From assembly GCA_002701295.1 (NCBI GenBank), contig NZUJ01000104.1:1-36299 (forward strand): a stretch of 36,299 bases of DNA. Reading direction: 5' to 3'. Below, in pieces: positions 25,264 to 32,737 of this stretch (positions are counted from its first letter, which is position 1; each line of letters opens with the position of its first letter). Source of the DNA: Ponticaulis sp. GTDB taxonomy: Bacteria > Pseudomonadota > Alphaproteobacteria > Caulobacterales > Hyphomonadaceae. The notes beneath the pieces are model-generated. The model was not told where the DNA came from. It worked only from the letters and a program-made list of their open reading frames with translations, and made no database searches. Position numbers and translations under genes: made by a program.

Positions 25264-26805
25264 CTACTCGCTGTCACTTTGCCAGCCACGCACCCACAGG
25301 CGAACGTCTTTGCCGAACTGAGCAGCGCTCTCCTCAACAGAATAGGCCATGTGACCGCCGCGATAATAATTCGTCCGCACACGTTCAATGGGCCAGTTTG
25401 ACTGCATGATAGCATATTCAGCGGCACCAACCGTGGTCATCGTATCCTGATAGCCATTGCCAATGAAAAGTCTGAAATCCGGATTGGCGTCGAAAGCGAG
25501 TTCGAGTTCAGTTCCGAAGGCAAAATGGGTAAAGGGAGATGGCGGACCGTAATACCACCCTCCCGTTCTGGCGATCTGTTTATAGCGCTCGTCGATCTCC
25601 AGACCGAAAGCGTTCTCAATATAGGTTCCAAAGGCATCCGCATATCCTGAGGACAGAATGCCCGAAGGATCAGGTGCTCGGCCATCCTCACCGATTGCGC
25701 CGACATAACGTGCATCACTGCGACCGAGAATCTTGCCTTCGTCCTTCAGGAGTTCACGGCGAAAGGCTTCCTTGGTTATTCTCAGATTATTCTCGAGATA
25801 ATACTCCTCTGAGATACCCGTCAGATCGGCAAGTTTGGCGGCGACACTGGCTTTGACGTCTTCGGAAACACGGTTGCCCTGATACAGCGCGAGCAAATAG
25901 CCCGTCCCGCCAAATGCTTCGACATCAGCCATGAAACTTTCAAAATCGCGATCTGTCTGATCGATCTTACCGAGTTCCCAGGCCGTCGATGCCAGCGTTG
26001 GTAAGGACACCACATAACTGATGATGTTTTCCCGCCGCTGAGAATATTCAACCATATTGACCGCCTGCCCCATCAGGAAAACGCCCGTCGCATTATAGGA
26101 TGGCGCTTCGACAGCCAGCTGGCCGGCGGCCACTGCGGCTCGTATCGTGCCATAGCTCTCGCCGAGCAGAAAGACAGGTGAGCCTACTCGGTCATTCGCT
26201 TTCAGCCAGGCCTGAATGAAGCGAACGAGCTGTTCGGCGTCGTCTTCCACAGTGTAATAACTCTGTGGGTCGACCTCCTCAGCCACTGTGCTGAACCCCG
26301 TAGTTGCGGGATCAAAGAAGACGATGTCAGCCACATCGAGCGGCGCATACGCATTCGGCACGAGTTCGAATTCACTGACCGGCGCAGAAAGGTCTTCCGG
26401 CACCTGAACACGATAGGGACCTAACGCGCCAATATGAAGCCAGATCGACGCGGCAATCGGACCGCCATTGAAAGCGAAGATGACCGGACGGTTGTCTGAT
26501 ATGTCGTCGCCCGTCGCGACATAGGACCATGACCAGATTTCGGCGCCTTTTCCTTCTTCATCCATCTGGATCGAAAGCGGTGAAAGACTGGCGTCGTATT
26601 CAATTGTCTGCCCACCGAAGACACCGCTCGCCGACAGAGTTGTTGGCTGGGGTAAAAGCGGCACTTCGGCGGCAGAATCTGGCGTGACCGCGGAGGTTTG
26701 CGCACACGCAACAGACATTGTGTGCAGGAGAAATACTGCTGTAGCGCCCAGAAGCGAGCGGACATCAAATTTCAAAGGTGATGGCCGCTCGGGCGTCATG
26801 AGCAT
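25264..26805 (-). CDS. Periplasmic S10-family serine carboxypeptidase-like hydrolase (copy 3)
   Basis: A 513-residue protein; the hydrophobic signal segment at residues 17-35 ends near SVACAQ (a start at Met3 is also possible). The nucleophile is Ser217 in LLGESYGTIRAA, the acid Asp454 in NGYQDTMTT and the base His485 in RGGHMAYSV. The oxyanion motif reads FNGGPIAAS instead of the FNGGPGAAS of copy 2, an Ile in a normally glycine position that could alter activity. It follows the TonB receptor by 12 bp and precedes the imine-reductase-like gene by 6 bp. It resembles copy 2 more than copy 1. Confidence 0.9.
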   Translation of the reverse strand: MLMTPERPSPLKFDVRSLLGATAVFLLHTMSVACAQTSAVTPDSAAEVPLLPQPTTLSASGVFGGQTIEYDASLSPLSIQMDEEGKGAEIWSWSYVATGDDISDNRPVIFAFNGGPIAASIWLHIGALGPYRVQVPEDLSAPVSEFELVPNAYAPLDVADIVFFDPATTGFSTVAEEVDPQSYYTVEDDAEQLVRFIQAWLKANDRVGSPVFLLGESYGTIRAAVAAGQLAVEAPSYNATGVFLMGQAVNMVEYSQRRENIISYVVSLPTLASTAWELGKIDQTDRDFESFMADVEAFGGTGYLLALYQGNRVSEDVKASVAAKLADLTGISEEYYLENNLRITKEAFRRELLKDEGKILGRSDARYVGAIGEDGRAPDPSGILSSGYADAFGTYIENAFGLEIDERYKQIARTGGWYYGPPSPFTHFAFGTELELAFDANPDFRLFIGNGYQDTMTTVGAAEYAIMQSNWPIERVRTNYYRGGHMAYSVEESAAQFGKDVRLWVRGWQSDSE

Positions 26806-26817
26806 TACTCCGCAAGT

Positions 26818-29800
26818 TTAGAAACGCAGGTTCAGGCCTGCAAAATAGCGACGTCCCAGGATATCACCATGCGTGAGTGTCGGGTAGGACGGCAGCTCAT
26901 CTGTGAAGTTGCGCGCACCGATCCGGATCGTTGCATTCTCCGTCACCTCATAGAGGAAAGTGATATCGTGCGTGATGTTGCTATCGATCAGCGGGTTCGG
27001 ATTGTTCTCAATCGTCGCCGCTTCACTGGCTTTCACATCGTCCAGATAGTTCAGCTGATAGCTGACGCGAGCCGGGCCATTCATGTAGCTCAGGTTAAAA
27101 CGGCCAGTCCAATCAGGTTGCGCTGTCGTGTTGTCCGTCCGGTTGAAGGTTGTTCCCGTAACGGAAGTGCTGAGCTCAGCCATGTGCGTGGCCTCAACCG
27201 CAAAGTTGAGGCTGGCGTCTGTGCCTGAATAAATTCGGGAGAGGTCGAAATCATAGCTGGCAAAGTAAACTTCGCCCTTGAAGGTGACTTCGCCTGCATT
27301 GAAGGTCGTCGACCGTCCCGTGAGAACCGAACCACCAGGGTTTGTGCCATCTGATACCGGGATACGCGCGAAAGCATTACAGACTGACGCCTGTGGGCTT
27401 GGGTCATCATAGCACGCCGCCAGGAAGTCCTGCGTTGTGAAGTTCGAAATGCCATTGGTCAGGTCGATATCGATCCGGTCCACAGAGATGGTCAGGCCAT
27501 CAATGAAGAGATCATCAATCACGAAACCGAATGTGGTCGTGTCAGAAACCTCGTTTACGAGATCCGGGTTTCCGCCTGATGTAACGACCGCGATTGGCGT
27601 ATTCTCTGCGAAGTCCTGGAAAGTTGCCAGAGGCGCATAGCCAGGGTTCGCAGCCCATTCGGCTTCGCAGTTGGCCCGACGAACAGCGGGGTTTGGCCCT
27701 GCATCAATCCGGTCCGCATCACATGGGTCGACACCAATTGCACCGAATGACGTCGAGGTCGGCGCAAACAACTGGTTCAGGTTTGGCGCACGGAAGTTTC
27801 GGCTCCGATTGGCACGAAGTGTGAGGCCATCGAACGGCATGAAGCGCGCACCAATCCCCCAGACATCTTCCTCACCAACGAGCGAGTTATCGACATATCG
27901 ATAGCTACCGCTGATCTCGAGTTCCTGAGCGAATGGCATGGTGAAATCACCGCCAATCAACGGCAGAAGGAATTCAGCGGACAATTCGTTCGTGTCATAG
28001 CTGCCGGAAGATGGGACTTCTACACTGCCGGTTCCGACAATGCCGAGCTGGTTCGCCTCAAGCGGGGTGAATTCCGCCTCCTCTTTGCGGTGCTCATAAG
28101 CAAGGACCACATCAACAGGCCCTGCAGGCATGGTGAAGAGTTCGGTGCCAATTGTCGCCAGGAAATCGAACTGAGTGTTCTTATAGTCATTTCCTGCCAT
28201 GACAGAGACGTAGTCACGCGCAGCCTGACTGGCATTGCCATAGCCGAATGGATTCAACGGTGCGCAATTCGGATCGTCATTGGTCGGATCACCATCGATG
28301 TTGATGTAGCAGACCGGATTTGTCGGCGAACCGAATGCGAAAGTCGCGTTGTTGAACTTTGCGAAGTCCACGTCCCAGCCGCGTTGTTCGCCATCAACTT
28401 CTGCATAGCTTGCAGACGCAGACCAATAGAAGTTCCGGCCCGCTGCATCGAAGTCACCTTCAAGCCCGGTCATGAAGCGGACAGTTTCGGTGGTGTAGGT
28501 GTTTTCCGGGCTCGGCACGAGGTCGCCACTGAAAATGCGCGAGAGCCAGAGTGGCTGCCCTTGAGCAAATCCCGGATTGGCCGAAATCAGCGCCCCGCGA
28601 TTGGCGTCTGTCAGGAACGGGTTGTTGATCAGGAACATGATCGCGCCAATGGACGGGCTTTGCTGGTTCAAAGCCGTTCGCGAATACTGTGTGCCAATGC
28701 TTGTACCCTCAGTCTCCGCATAGAGGAGTTCAGCATTCCAGCGCAGATTTGGTGAGAAATCGTAATGGAACAGGGCATTGCCTGTGACGCGTTCAACACC
28801 TGAGCGCAGTCCCGGCACAAGATCACTATATCGCACACCATCACCGCCAACAGCGAACGGAATACCCAAAATCTGACCCGGATTGTAGGCAACAATATTG
28901 CCGTCGGCGTCAAACGTCGCAGGCGCGCCATTGACGGAGGTCAGGGCAAACGGTGGCGGCGCAGGGATGTTGAAGATCACACCGTCATAGTTGAAGCCCC
29001 ACATATGGGCTGGCATGACTTCTGAAACAGACGGAATACCATCAGTCGGTCCGGTATCAAGCGGGTTGCTTTGCGTGACCCGAGACCGGTTGGAAGCTTC
29101 AAAATCAGAGAAATAGACCAGCGGTGTTTTAGACGTTTCGACATTCACCGCGATATTGCCGCGATCATTGGCGAAGTTCTTACCTGCTGTCAGGCGGAAG
29201 GCGGTTTGCTCGTAATTTGACAGCGCTGTGTTGCCATACTGAACGTCAAACTCGACACCCTCAAAATCGTCTTTCAGGATGTAGTTCACGACACCCGCAA
29301 TCGCGTCAGAACCATAGACGGCCGCACCACCACCCTGAACAATCTCGATCTTCTCGATCAGACCAGATGAAATAATGTTCGCGTCAACGCGAGAGTCTTC
29401 AAGGCCCTGGGCAGTTGTCACGAAGCGTTTGCCATTGACCAGCGTGAGTGTACGACCCGCGCCCAGACCGAACAGTTCCGGATATTGCTGGCCGTCGCCA
29501 CTTGCACCACCATTACCGGCCGCCTGATTGCGAACCGGCGCCAACGATGTGATTTCGTTGAGTGCGTCAGCAGCTGAAACCAGACCGCGGTCTTCGAATA
29601 TTTGCTCACCAAGGCTAACAACCGGCGCTGACGTTGACGAGACGTCGCGCTGAATTCGGGAACCGGTCACGTAGACGCGGTTCTGCACGGCTTCTGTTTC
29701 GGCTGGCGTGGTGATCTCCACCGGGTCATCGGTCTCCTGAGCGAGAGCTGGCATGCCCATAACCACAGGCAGGAATGCGGCCAGCCCGCACGATCCGAGA

Positions 29801-29829
29801 AGCTTTCTGAGGAATAATTCGTTATTCAT
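26818..29829 (-). CDS. TonB-dependent outer-membrane receptor
   Basis: About 1003 residues. The frame is open to 29859, but ATG 29829 gives a standard signal peptide (NNELFLRKLLGSCGLAAFLP..., ending ALAQ). A plug domain follows (VYVTGSRIQRDVSS, LTLVNGKRFVTT, IEIVQGGGAAVYGSDAIAGVVNYIL). A large beta-barrel then runs to the C-terminal GRRYFAGLNLRF, ending in Phe as outer-membrane barrels do. It has the form common in Caulobacterales and sphingomonads, where such receptors import oligopeptides, sugars or siderophores. The co-transcribed S10 peptidases suggest a peptide ligand (inference). It is the first gene of a four-gene operon. Confidence 0.93.
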   Translation of the reverse strand: MNNELFLRKLLGSCGLAAFLPVVMGMPALAQETDDPVEITTPAETEAVQNRVYVTGSRIQRDVSSTSAPVVSLGEQIFEDRGLVSAADALNEITSLAPVRNQAAGNGGASGDGQQYPELFGLGAGRTLTLVNGKRFVTTAQGLEDSRVDANIISSGLIEKIEIVQGGGAAVYGSDAIAGVVNYILKDDFEGVEFDVQYGNTALSNYEQTAFRLTAGKNFANDRGNIAVNVETSKTPLVYFSDFEASNRSRVTQSNPLDTGPTDGIPSVSEVMPAHMWGFNYDGVIFNIPAPPPFALTSVNGAPATFDADGNIVAYNPGQILGIPFAVGGDGVRYSDLVPGLRSGVERVTGNALFHYDFSPNLRWNAELLYAETEGTSIGTQYSRTALNQQSPSIGAIMFLINNPFLTDANRGALISANPGFAQGQPLWLSRIFSGDLVPSPENTYTTETVRFMTGLEGDFDAAGRNFYWSASASYAEVDGEQRGWDVDFAKFNNATFAFGSPTNPVCYINIDGDPTNDDPNCAPLNPFGYGNASQAARDYVSVMAGNDYKNTQFDFLATIGTELFTMPAGPVDVVLAYEHRKEEAEFTPLEANQLGIVGTGSVEVPSSGSYDTNELSAEFLLPLIGGDFTMPFAQELEISGSYRYVDNSLVGEEDVWGIGARFMPFDGLTLRANRSRNFRAPNLNQLFAPTSTSFGAIGVDPCDADRIDAGPNPAVRRANCEAEWAANPGYAPLATFQDFAENTPIAVVTSGGNPDLVNEVSDTTTFGFVIDDLFIDGLTISVDRIDIDLTNGISNFTTQDFLAACYDDPSPQASVCNAFARIPVSDGTNPGGSVLTGRSTTFNAGEVTFKGEVYFASYDFDLSRIYSGTDASLNFAVEATHMAELSTSVTGTTFNRTDNTTAQPDWTGRFNLSYMNGPARVSYQLNYLDDVKASEAATIENNPNPLIDSNITHDITFLYEVTENATIRIGARNFTDELPSYPTLTHGDILGRRYFAGLNLRF

Positions 29830-30034
29830 TGATGACCCCGTCACATGAGCAATCCGCATCGCCCCGTATTGCCTTTTGGGTCGAGTGCAGCGTTGAGATT
29901 GACGCTAAGCGCTGGACCACGGATTTTTTATACTTTTTTGACAGTGGCTATAAGGCTTACAGCAACATCTATTCTCAGACTTTGATCAGAAGAATATTTC
30001 ATTCAGACCCGAACAATTACCTTAAAGGCCTGTA
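29830..30034. promoter_or_regulatory. Upstream region of the TonB receptor operon
   Basis: About 200 bases between the receptor start and the APC permease stop. It is AT-rich with a T-run around 29926-29940. I see no strong minus-strand -35/-10 pair. It contains the GAAT-N5-ATTC palindrome at 29992-30004. Confidence 0.4.
29992..30004. promoter_or_regulatory. GAAT-N5-ATTC palindrome upstream of TonB receptor operon
   Basis: GAATATTTCATTC has the same outer half-sites and spacing as the element at 16824-16836 before the first Lrp gene. It is a possible shared operator. The match is short and found post hoc. Confidence 0.3.
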
Positions 30035-30040
30035 TCAGGC
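30028..30040 (-). terminator. Weak hairpin at the end of the APC permease gene
   Basis: On the minus strand GCCTG-ATA-CAGGC overlaps the permease stop codon and is followed by CTTTAAGG. The stem is short and the T-run minimal, so this is only a possible terminator. Confidence 0.25.
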
Positions 30041-31339
30041 TGAAAGGTTGCGCCGGGCGAATGCGAAATACCAGATAACGCCGAGTAATCCCCAGATTCC
30101 AAGCGCCAGATAAGGACGCCAGTCCGCCGTCAGGCCGAGACCAATAATCAACACTCCAAGCAAGGCGCCAATCCCTGAGAGAACATAAATCATGTTGCGA
30201 CCAGGTCGAAAGCTCGCAGCGTCATAGAGTTCAGGATCGCGGGACATCAATCCCATGGCAGAGATGCACGTAGAGATGTATTTCAGAACGGTCGGAATAT
30301 TGACCGCGAGAAACAGGAAAATCAGGTTTTGCGGCAGGAATAATCCGATAAGACACATGCCAAATGCGAGGCAGGCTGCTCCGCGTGGCGCACCTGATCG
30401 CTCATGCACATAAGCCAGTCGGCGCGGCAGCATGCCAGCTGATGCCATGGCATAAATGAAGCGCGTGAATATGATGAAAAGTGCATTGATAGAGCTGCCG
30501 ATCGCAACAATTGCAGTAACCAGTATCAACCATTGCCCGCCCTGCCCCAGCGCAATCACTGCACCATCGAGCAGCGGCGCATTCGAGCCGGACAACGCCT
30601 CGCTGCCGAGAAGCCCGATCGTGACAGCTGCAACAATACCGTAAATCAGAGCCGTCAGCAGAAGCGACAGCGCAATGCCCAGCGGAATATTCCGTTCAGG
30701 ACGCCTGATCTCACCGCCAACTTCGACCGCGGTTTCAATTCCAAGAAAGAGTGAAATCAGCAAGGGTATGGCCGCAAGTATGCCTGCAATCCCTGCACTA
30801 GCGAACGGGGAAAAAGCCGAAATCTCGATCTTCGGCAGACCAGTCGCAGTATACAGCGCACACATTCCCAGAAGAACTGCCAGCATCAGCGTCTGGCTGA
30901 TTGCTGCCGCGGAGATACCGATCAAATTCAGGATGAAAACCAGTAGAAAAATCCCGAACATGACGGGTTCCGTGGGCAGATCTACGACACCGCCAATATA
31001 GGATGTCAGCACCATGGTCAGAACGATCAGGGCCGCCGCACTGCCTGCGACGCGCAACCAACCCACGATGAACCCCAGAAACGGGTGTACAAAACGCCGT
31101 GGCCATTCAAACGACGCCCCCGTCACGGACAGGGCAGATCCCATAAACGCGTAGACCAGCCCAAAAACCATCATGGGCAATAGCGACAACAGCATCGCGA
31201 CCAGCATTGCCGGTCCTGCCAGTTGAACCGCAGGTGCCAGAATGGAAAAAATCGAGACACCAATCGCCGTCCCAATGCCGAGCGATACCACGCCAAAAAG
31301 GCCGACGTCTCGCTTCAGGCTGGAGGGTTTCTGGGTCAT
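30035..31339 (-). CDS. APC-superfamily amino acid permease
   Basis: A 434-residue inner-membrane transporter with about 12 hydrophobic segments. TM1 carries the substrate-binding glycine-rich break (VVSLGIGTAIGVSIFSILAPA), and SLFLGIETAVEVGGEIRRPERNIP with the following helix is the classic APC TM6/loop signature. It probably imports an amino acid or related amine by cation symport; the substrate is unknown. It lies 18 bp after the aminotransferase gene, so transport and transamination of the same amino acid is the simplest reading. Confidence 0.9.
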   Translation of the reverse strand: MTQKPSSLKRDVGLFGVVSLGIGTAIGVSIFSILAPAVQLAGPAMLVAMLLSLLPMMVFGLVYAFMGSALSVTGASFEWPRRFVHPFLGFIVGWLRVAGSAAALIVLTMVLTSYIGGVVDLPTEPVMFGIFLLVFILNLIGISAAAISQTLMLAVLLGMCALYTATGLPKIEISAFSPFASAGIAGILAAIPLLISLFLGIETAVEVGGEIRRPERNIPLGIALSLLLTALIYGIVAAVTIGLLGSEALSGSNAPLLDGAVIALGQGGQWLILVTAIVAIGSSINALFIIFTRFIYAMASAGMLPRRLAYVHERSGAPRGAACLAFGMCLIGLFLPQNLIFLFLAVNIPTVLKYISTCISAMGLMSRDPELYDAASFRPGRNMIYVLSGIGALLGVLIIGLGLTADWRPYLALGIWGLLGVIWYFAFARRNLSA

Positions 31340-31357
31340 GCGTGCGCTCGTATGGCT

Positions 31358-32530
31358 TTAGGCAATCTTCTGCTGACGTGCCATGGTTCGTCGGTATTCT
31401 GTAAGTCCGGCCTCAAGTCGGCGCAATCCTTCGGTCAACACCTCTACAGGTTGGGCAAAACCAACCCGAATATGACCTGGCTGGCCGAAGCACTCGCCCG
31501 GAACCACAATAATATCATGATTTTCCGTAAGCCAGCGCGACAAAGCGCGGGTATCAGAGACATCTGTTACGCGCGGGAAACACACACAGCTTTCAAAGCG
31601 CGTATCCAGACTCAAAAGTCCAGCATCCTGCATAGCTGACAGGTGAGCTCGGGCCACAGGCCGAGCGGCAGATATCAGCTGATCGCGCCATTGATCGTAG
31701 AGCGCCGCCTGGTGAAACACCTCGCTCGCCACAGAATGCGCGAGCTTCGACACACCAAAGTCAAGCTTGCGAAGCTTGGTGGATATTGGACCGAACACAT
31801 CGGCGCCGACAAACATCCATCCAAAACGCAGACTGCTCAGGCCGAAGGTTTTGGTCAGACTGCCAATACGCACGACATTCGGAAAAGCGTTGATGTCCAG
31901 ACCATTCCAACCGTCTGCGGCATAGTCGGCATAGACTTCATCGACCATGAGGCAGATGCCTCGCTCTCCCAATGCCTTCGCCAGCGCTTTGAGCGCCTCC
32001 TCATCAGCCCGAACTCCACTCGGATTATGTAGATCAGTCAGAACGACAATACGTGTTTGTGGGCGTATGGCCGCCAGAACAGCGTCAACACGAACCGCAA
32101 AGTCCGGCGCTGGCCGTTCGAAGAACGAATAATCGATGCCATTTGAAATGGCCGCACTTGCGAAAATGTCAAAACCGGGATGCTCGATAAGAACATGATC
32201 TCCGGGCCCCGCCAGCGCCCGGAAGACATAATCGACGGCCATTGTCGCGCCGGTCGTGCAGAGAATTGACTCGATGGGTACCTGGTATCGATCTGCGAGC
32301 TGGTTTGCCAGCTCGGGATGATTGCGCAGAAAAACACTGACATAGCTGTCAGGCGCGCCCTGTTCGAATGCGGCTTTAACGGTCGATGACAACAGCTCCA
32401 CAGGCTCAGGCACTGAGCTGTCAAACAGACCTATCTTCTGCCCTGGCTCAGCCCGCATCCTGCGCACGGCCTGACCGACCCATTGCGCATAATCTATCCA
32501 GTCCGTGTCGGCTGTCTCGTTCGTATTCAC
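31358..32530 (-). CDS. Class I/II PLP-dependent aminotransferase
   Basis: A 390-residue fold-type I enzyme with no export signal. Features are SILCTTGATMAVDYVFRAL (cofactor loop), the HNPSG motif (TDLHNPSGVRAD), the PLP-pyridine Asp in MVDEVYADYA, the Schiff-base Lys in GSLTKTFGLSSLRFGW, and a C-terminal carboxylate-binding Arg in GHIRVGFAQP. The start is GTG at 32528-32530, overlapping by 4 bp (GTGA) the stop of a possible 47-codon ORF. The APC permease is 18 bp downstream. The amino-acid substrate is not predictable. Subgroup alternatives are MalY/PatB-like lyases, but the pattern looks more like an aminotransferase. Confidence 0.88.
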   Translation of the reverse strand: MNTNETADTDWIDYAQWVGQAVRRMRAEPGQKIGLFDSSVPEPVELLSSTVKAAFEQGAPDSYVSVFLRNHPELANQLADRYQVPIESILCTTGATMAVDYVFRALAGPGDHVLIEHPGFDIFASAAISNGIDYSFFERPAPDFAVRVDAVLAAIRPQTRIVVLTDLHNPSGVRADEEALKALAKALGERGICLMVDEVYADYAADGWNGLDINAFPNVVRIGSLTKTFGLSSLRFGWMFVGADVFGPISTKLRKLDFGVSKLAHSVASEVFHQAALYDQWRDQLISAARPVARAHLSAMQDAGLLSLDTRFESCVCFPRVTDVSDTRALSRWLTENHDIIVVPGECFGQPGHIRVGFAQPVEVLTEGLRRLEAGLTEYRRTMARQQKIA

Positions 32531-32670
32531 TTATTACGTCCCCGAACTGGAGCTTCCAACCTGGCCGGAACATGACGGCAGACAGAAGCGAACCTTTCAG
32601 GCTTCCAAAAATACAAAGCCCGGGAAAATTTATTATGCAAAACGAAGGTGGACTGATCCTGACAGCGCAT
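32527..32670 (-). CDS. Possible 47-residue small protein or leader ORF coupled to the aminotransferase
   Basis: An ATG at 32670 is preceded by GGAGGAG (32678-32684) at good spacing. The frame runs 47 codons and its TGA overlaps the aminotransferase GTG as GTGA. The product starts MRCQDQSTFVLHNKFSR, is basic and aromatic, contains two Cys, and lacks a signal or membrane segment. I recognise no family. It may be a real small protein, a leader peptide that couples or attenuates translation, or chance. The strong ribosome-binding site and exact coupling are the evidence for translation. Confidence 0.4.
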   Translation of the reverse strand: MRCQDQSTFVLHNKFSRALYFWKPERFASVCRHVPARLEAPVRGRNK

Positions 32671-32677
32671 AATTGTT

Positions 32678-32684
32678 CTCCTCC
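32678..32684 (-). promoter_or_regulatory. Strong Shine-Dalgarno of the 47-codon ORF
   Basis: GGAGGAG on the minus strand, followed by AACAATT and ATG. It is stronger than any ribosome-binding site visible before the aminotransferase GTG itself. Confidence 0.5.
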
Positions 32685-32688
32685 GCTT

Positions 32689-32704
32689 CAGATTTTGAAA
32701 TCTG
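32689..32704. repeat. Palindrome CAGATTT-TG-AAATCTG
   Basis: A 7-bp perfect inverted repeat with a two-base centre, lying directly between the hairpin at 32705-32730 and the ribosome-binding site of the small ORF. It could be an operator or part of a tandem hairpin structure. Confidence 0.5.
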
Positions 32705-32730
32705 CTGACCCGGATACACGACCGGGTCAG
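32705..32730 (-). terminator. Strong hairpin after the HEXXH peptidase gene
   Basis: CTGACCCGG and CCGGGTCAG form a perfect 9-bp GC-rich stem with an 8-base loop, starting 8 bases after the peptidase stop on the minus strand. There is no U-tract, so it could instead protect the mRNA 3' end or partly attenuate read-through into the aminotransferase-permease genes. Confidence 0.5.
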
Positions 32731-32737
32731 TCAGGCC

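Noticed and set aside
29938-29943. Plus-strand TTGACA that looks like a -35 box
   Set aside because: No -10-like hexamer at 16-18 bp, and no plus-strand gene follows.
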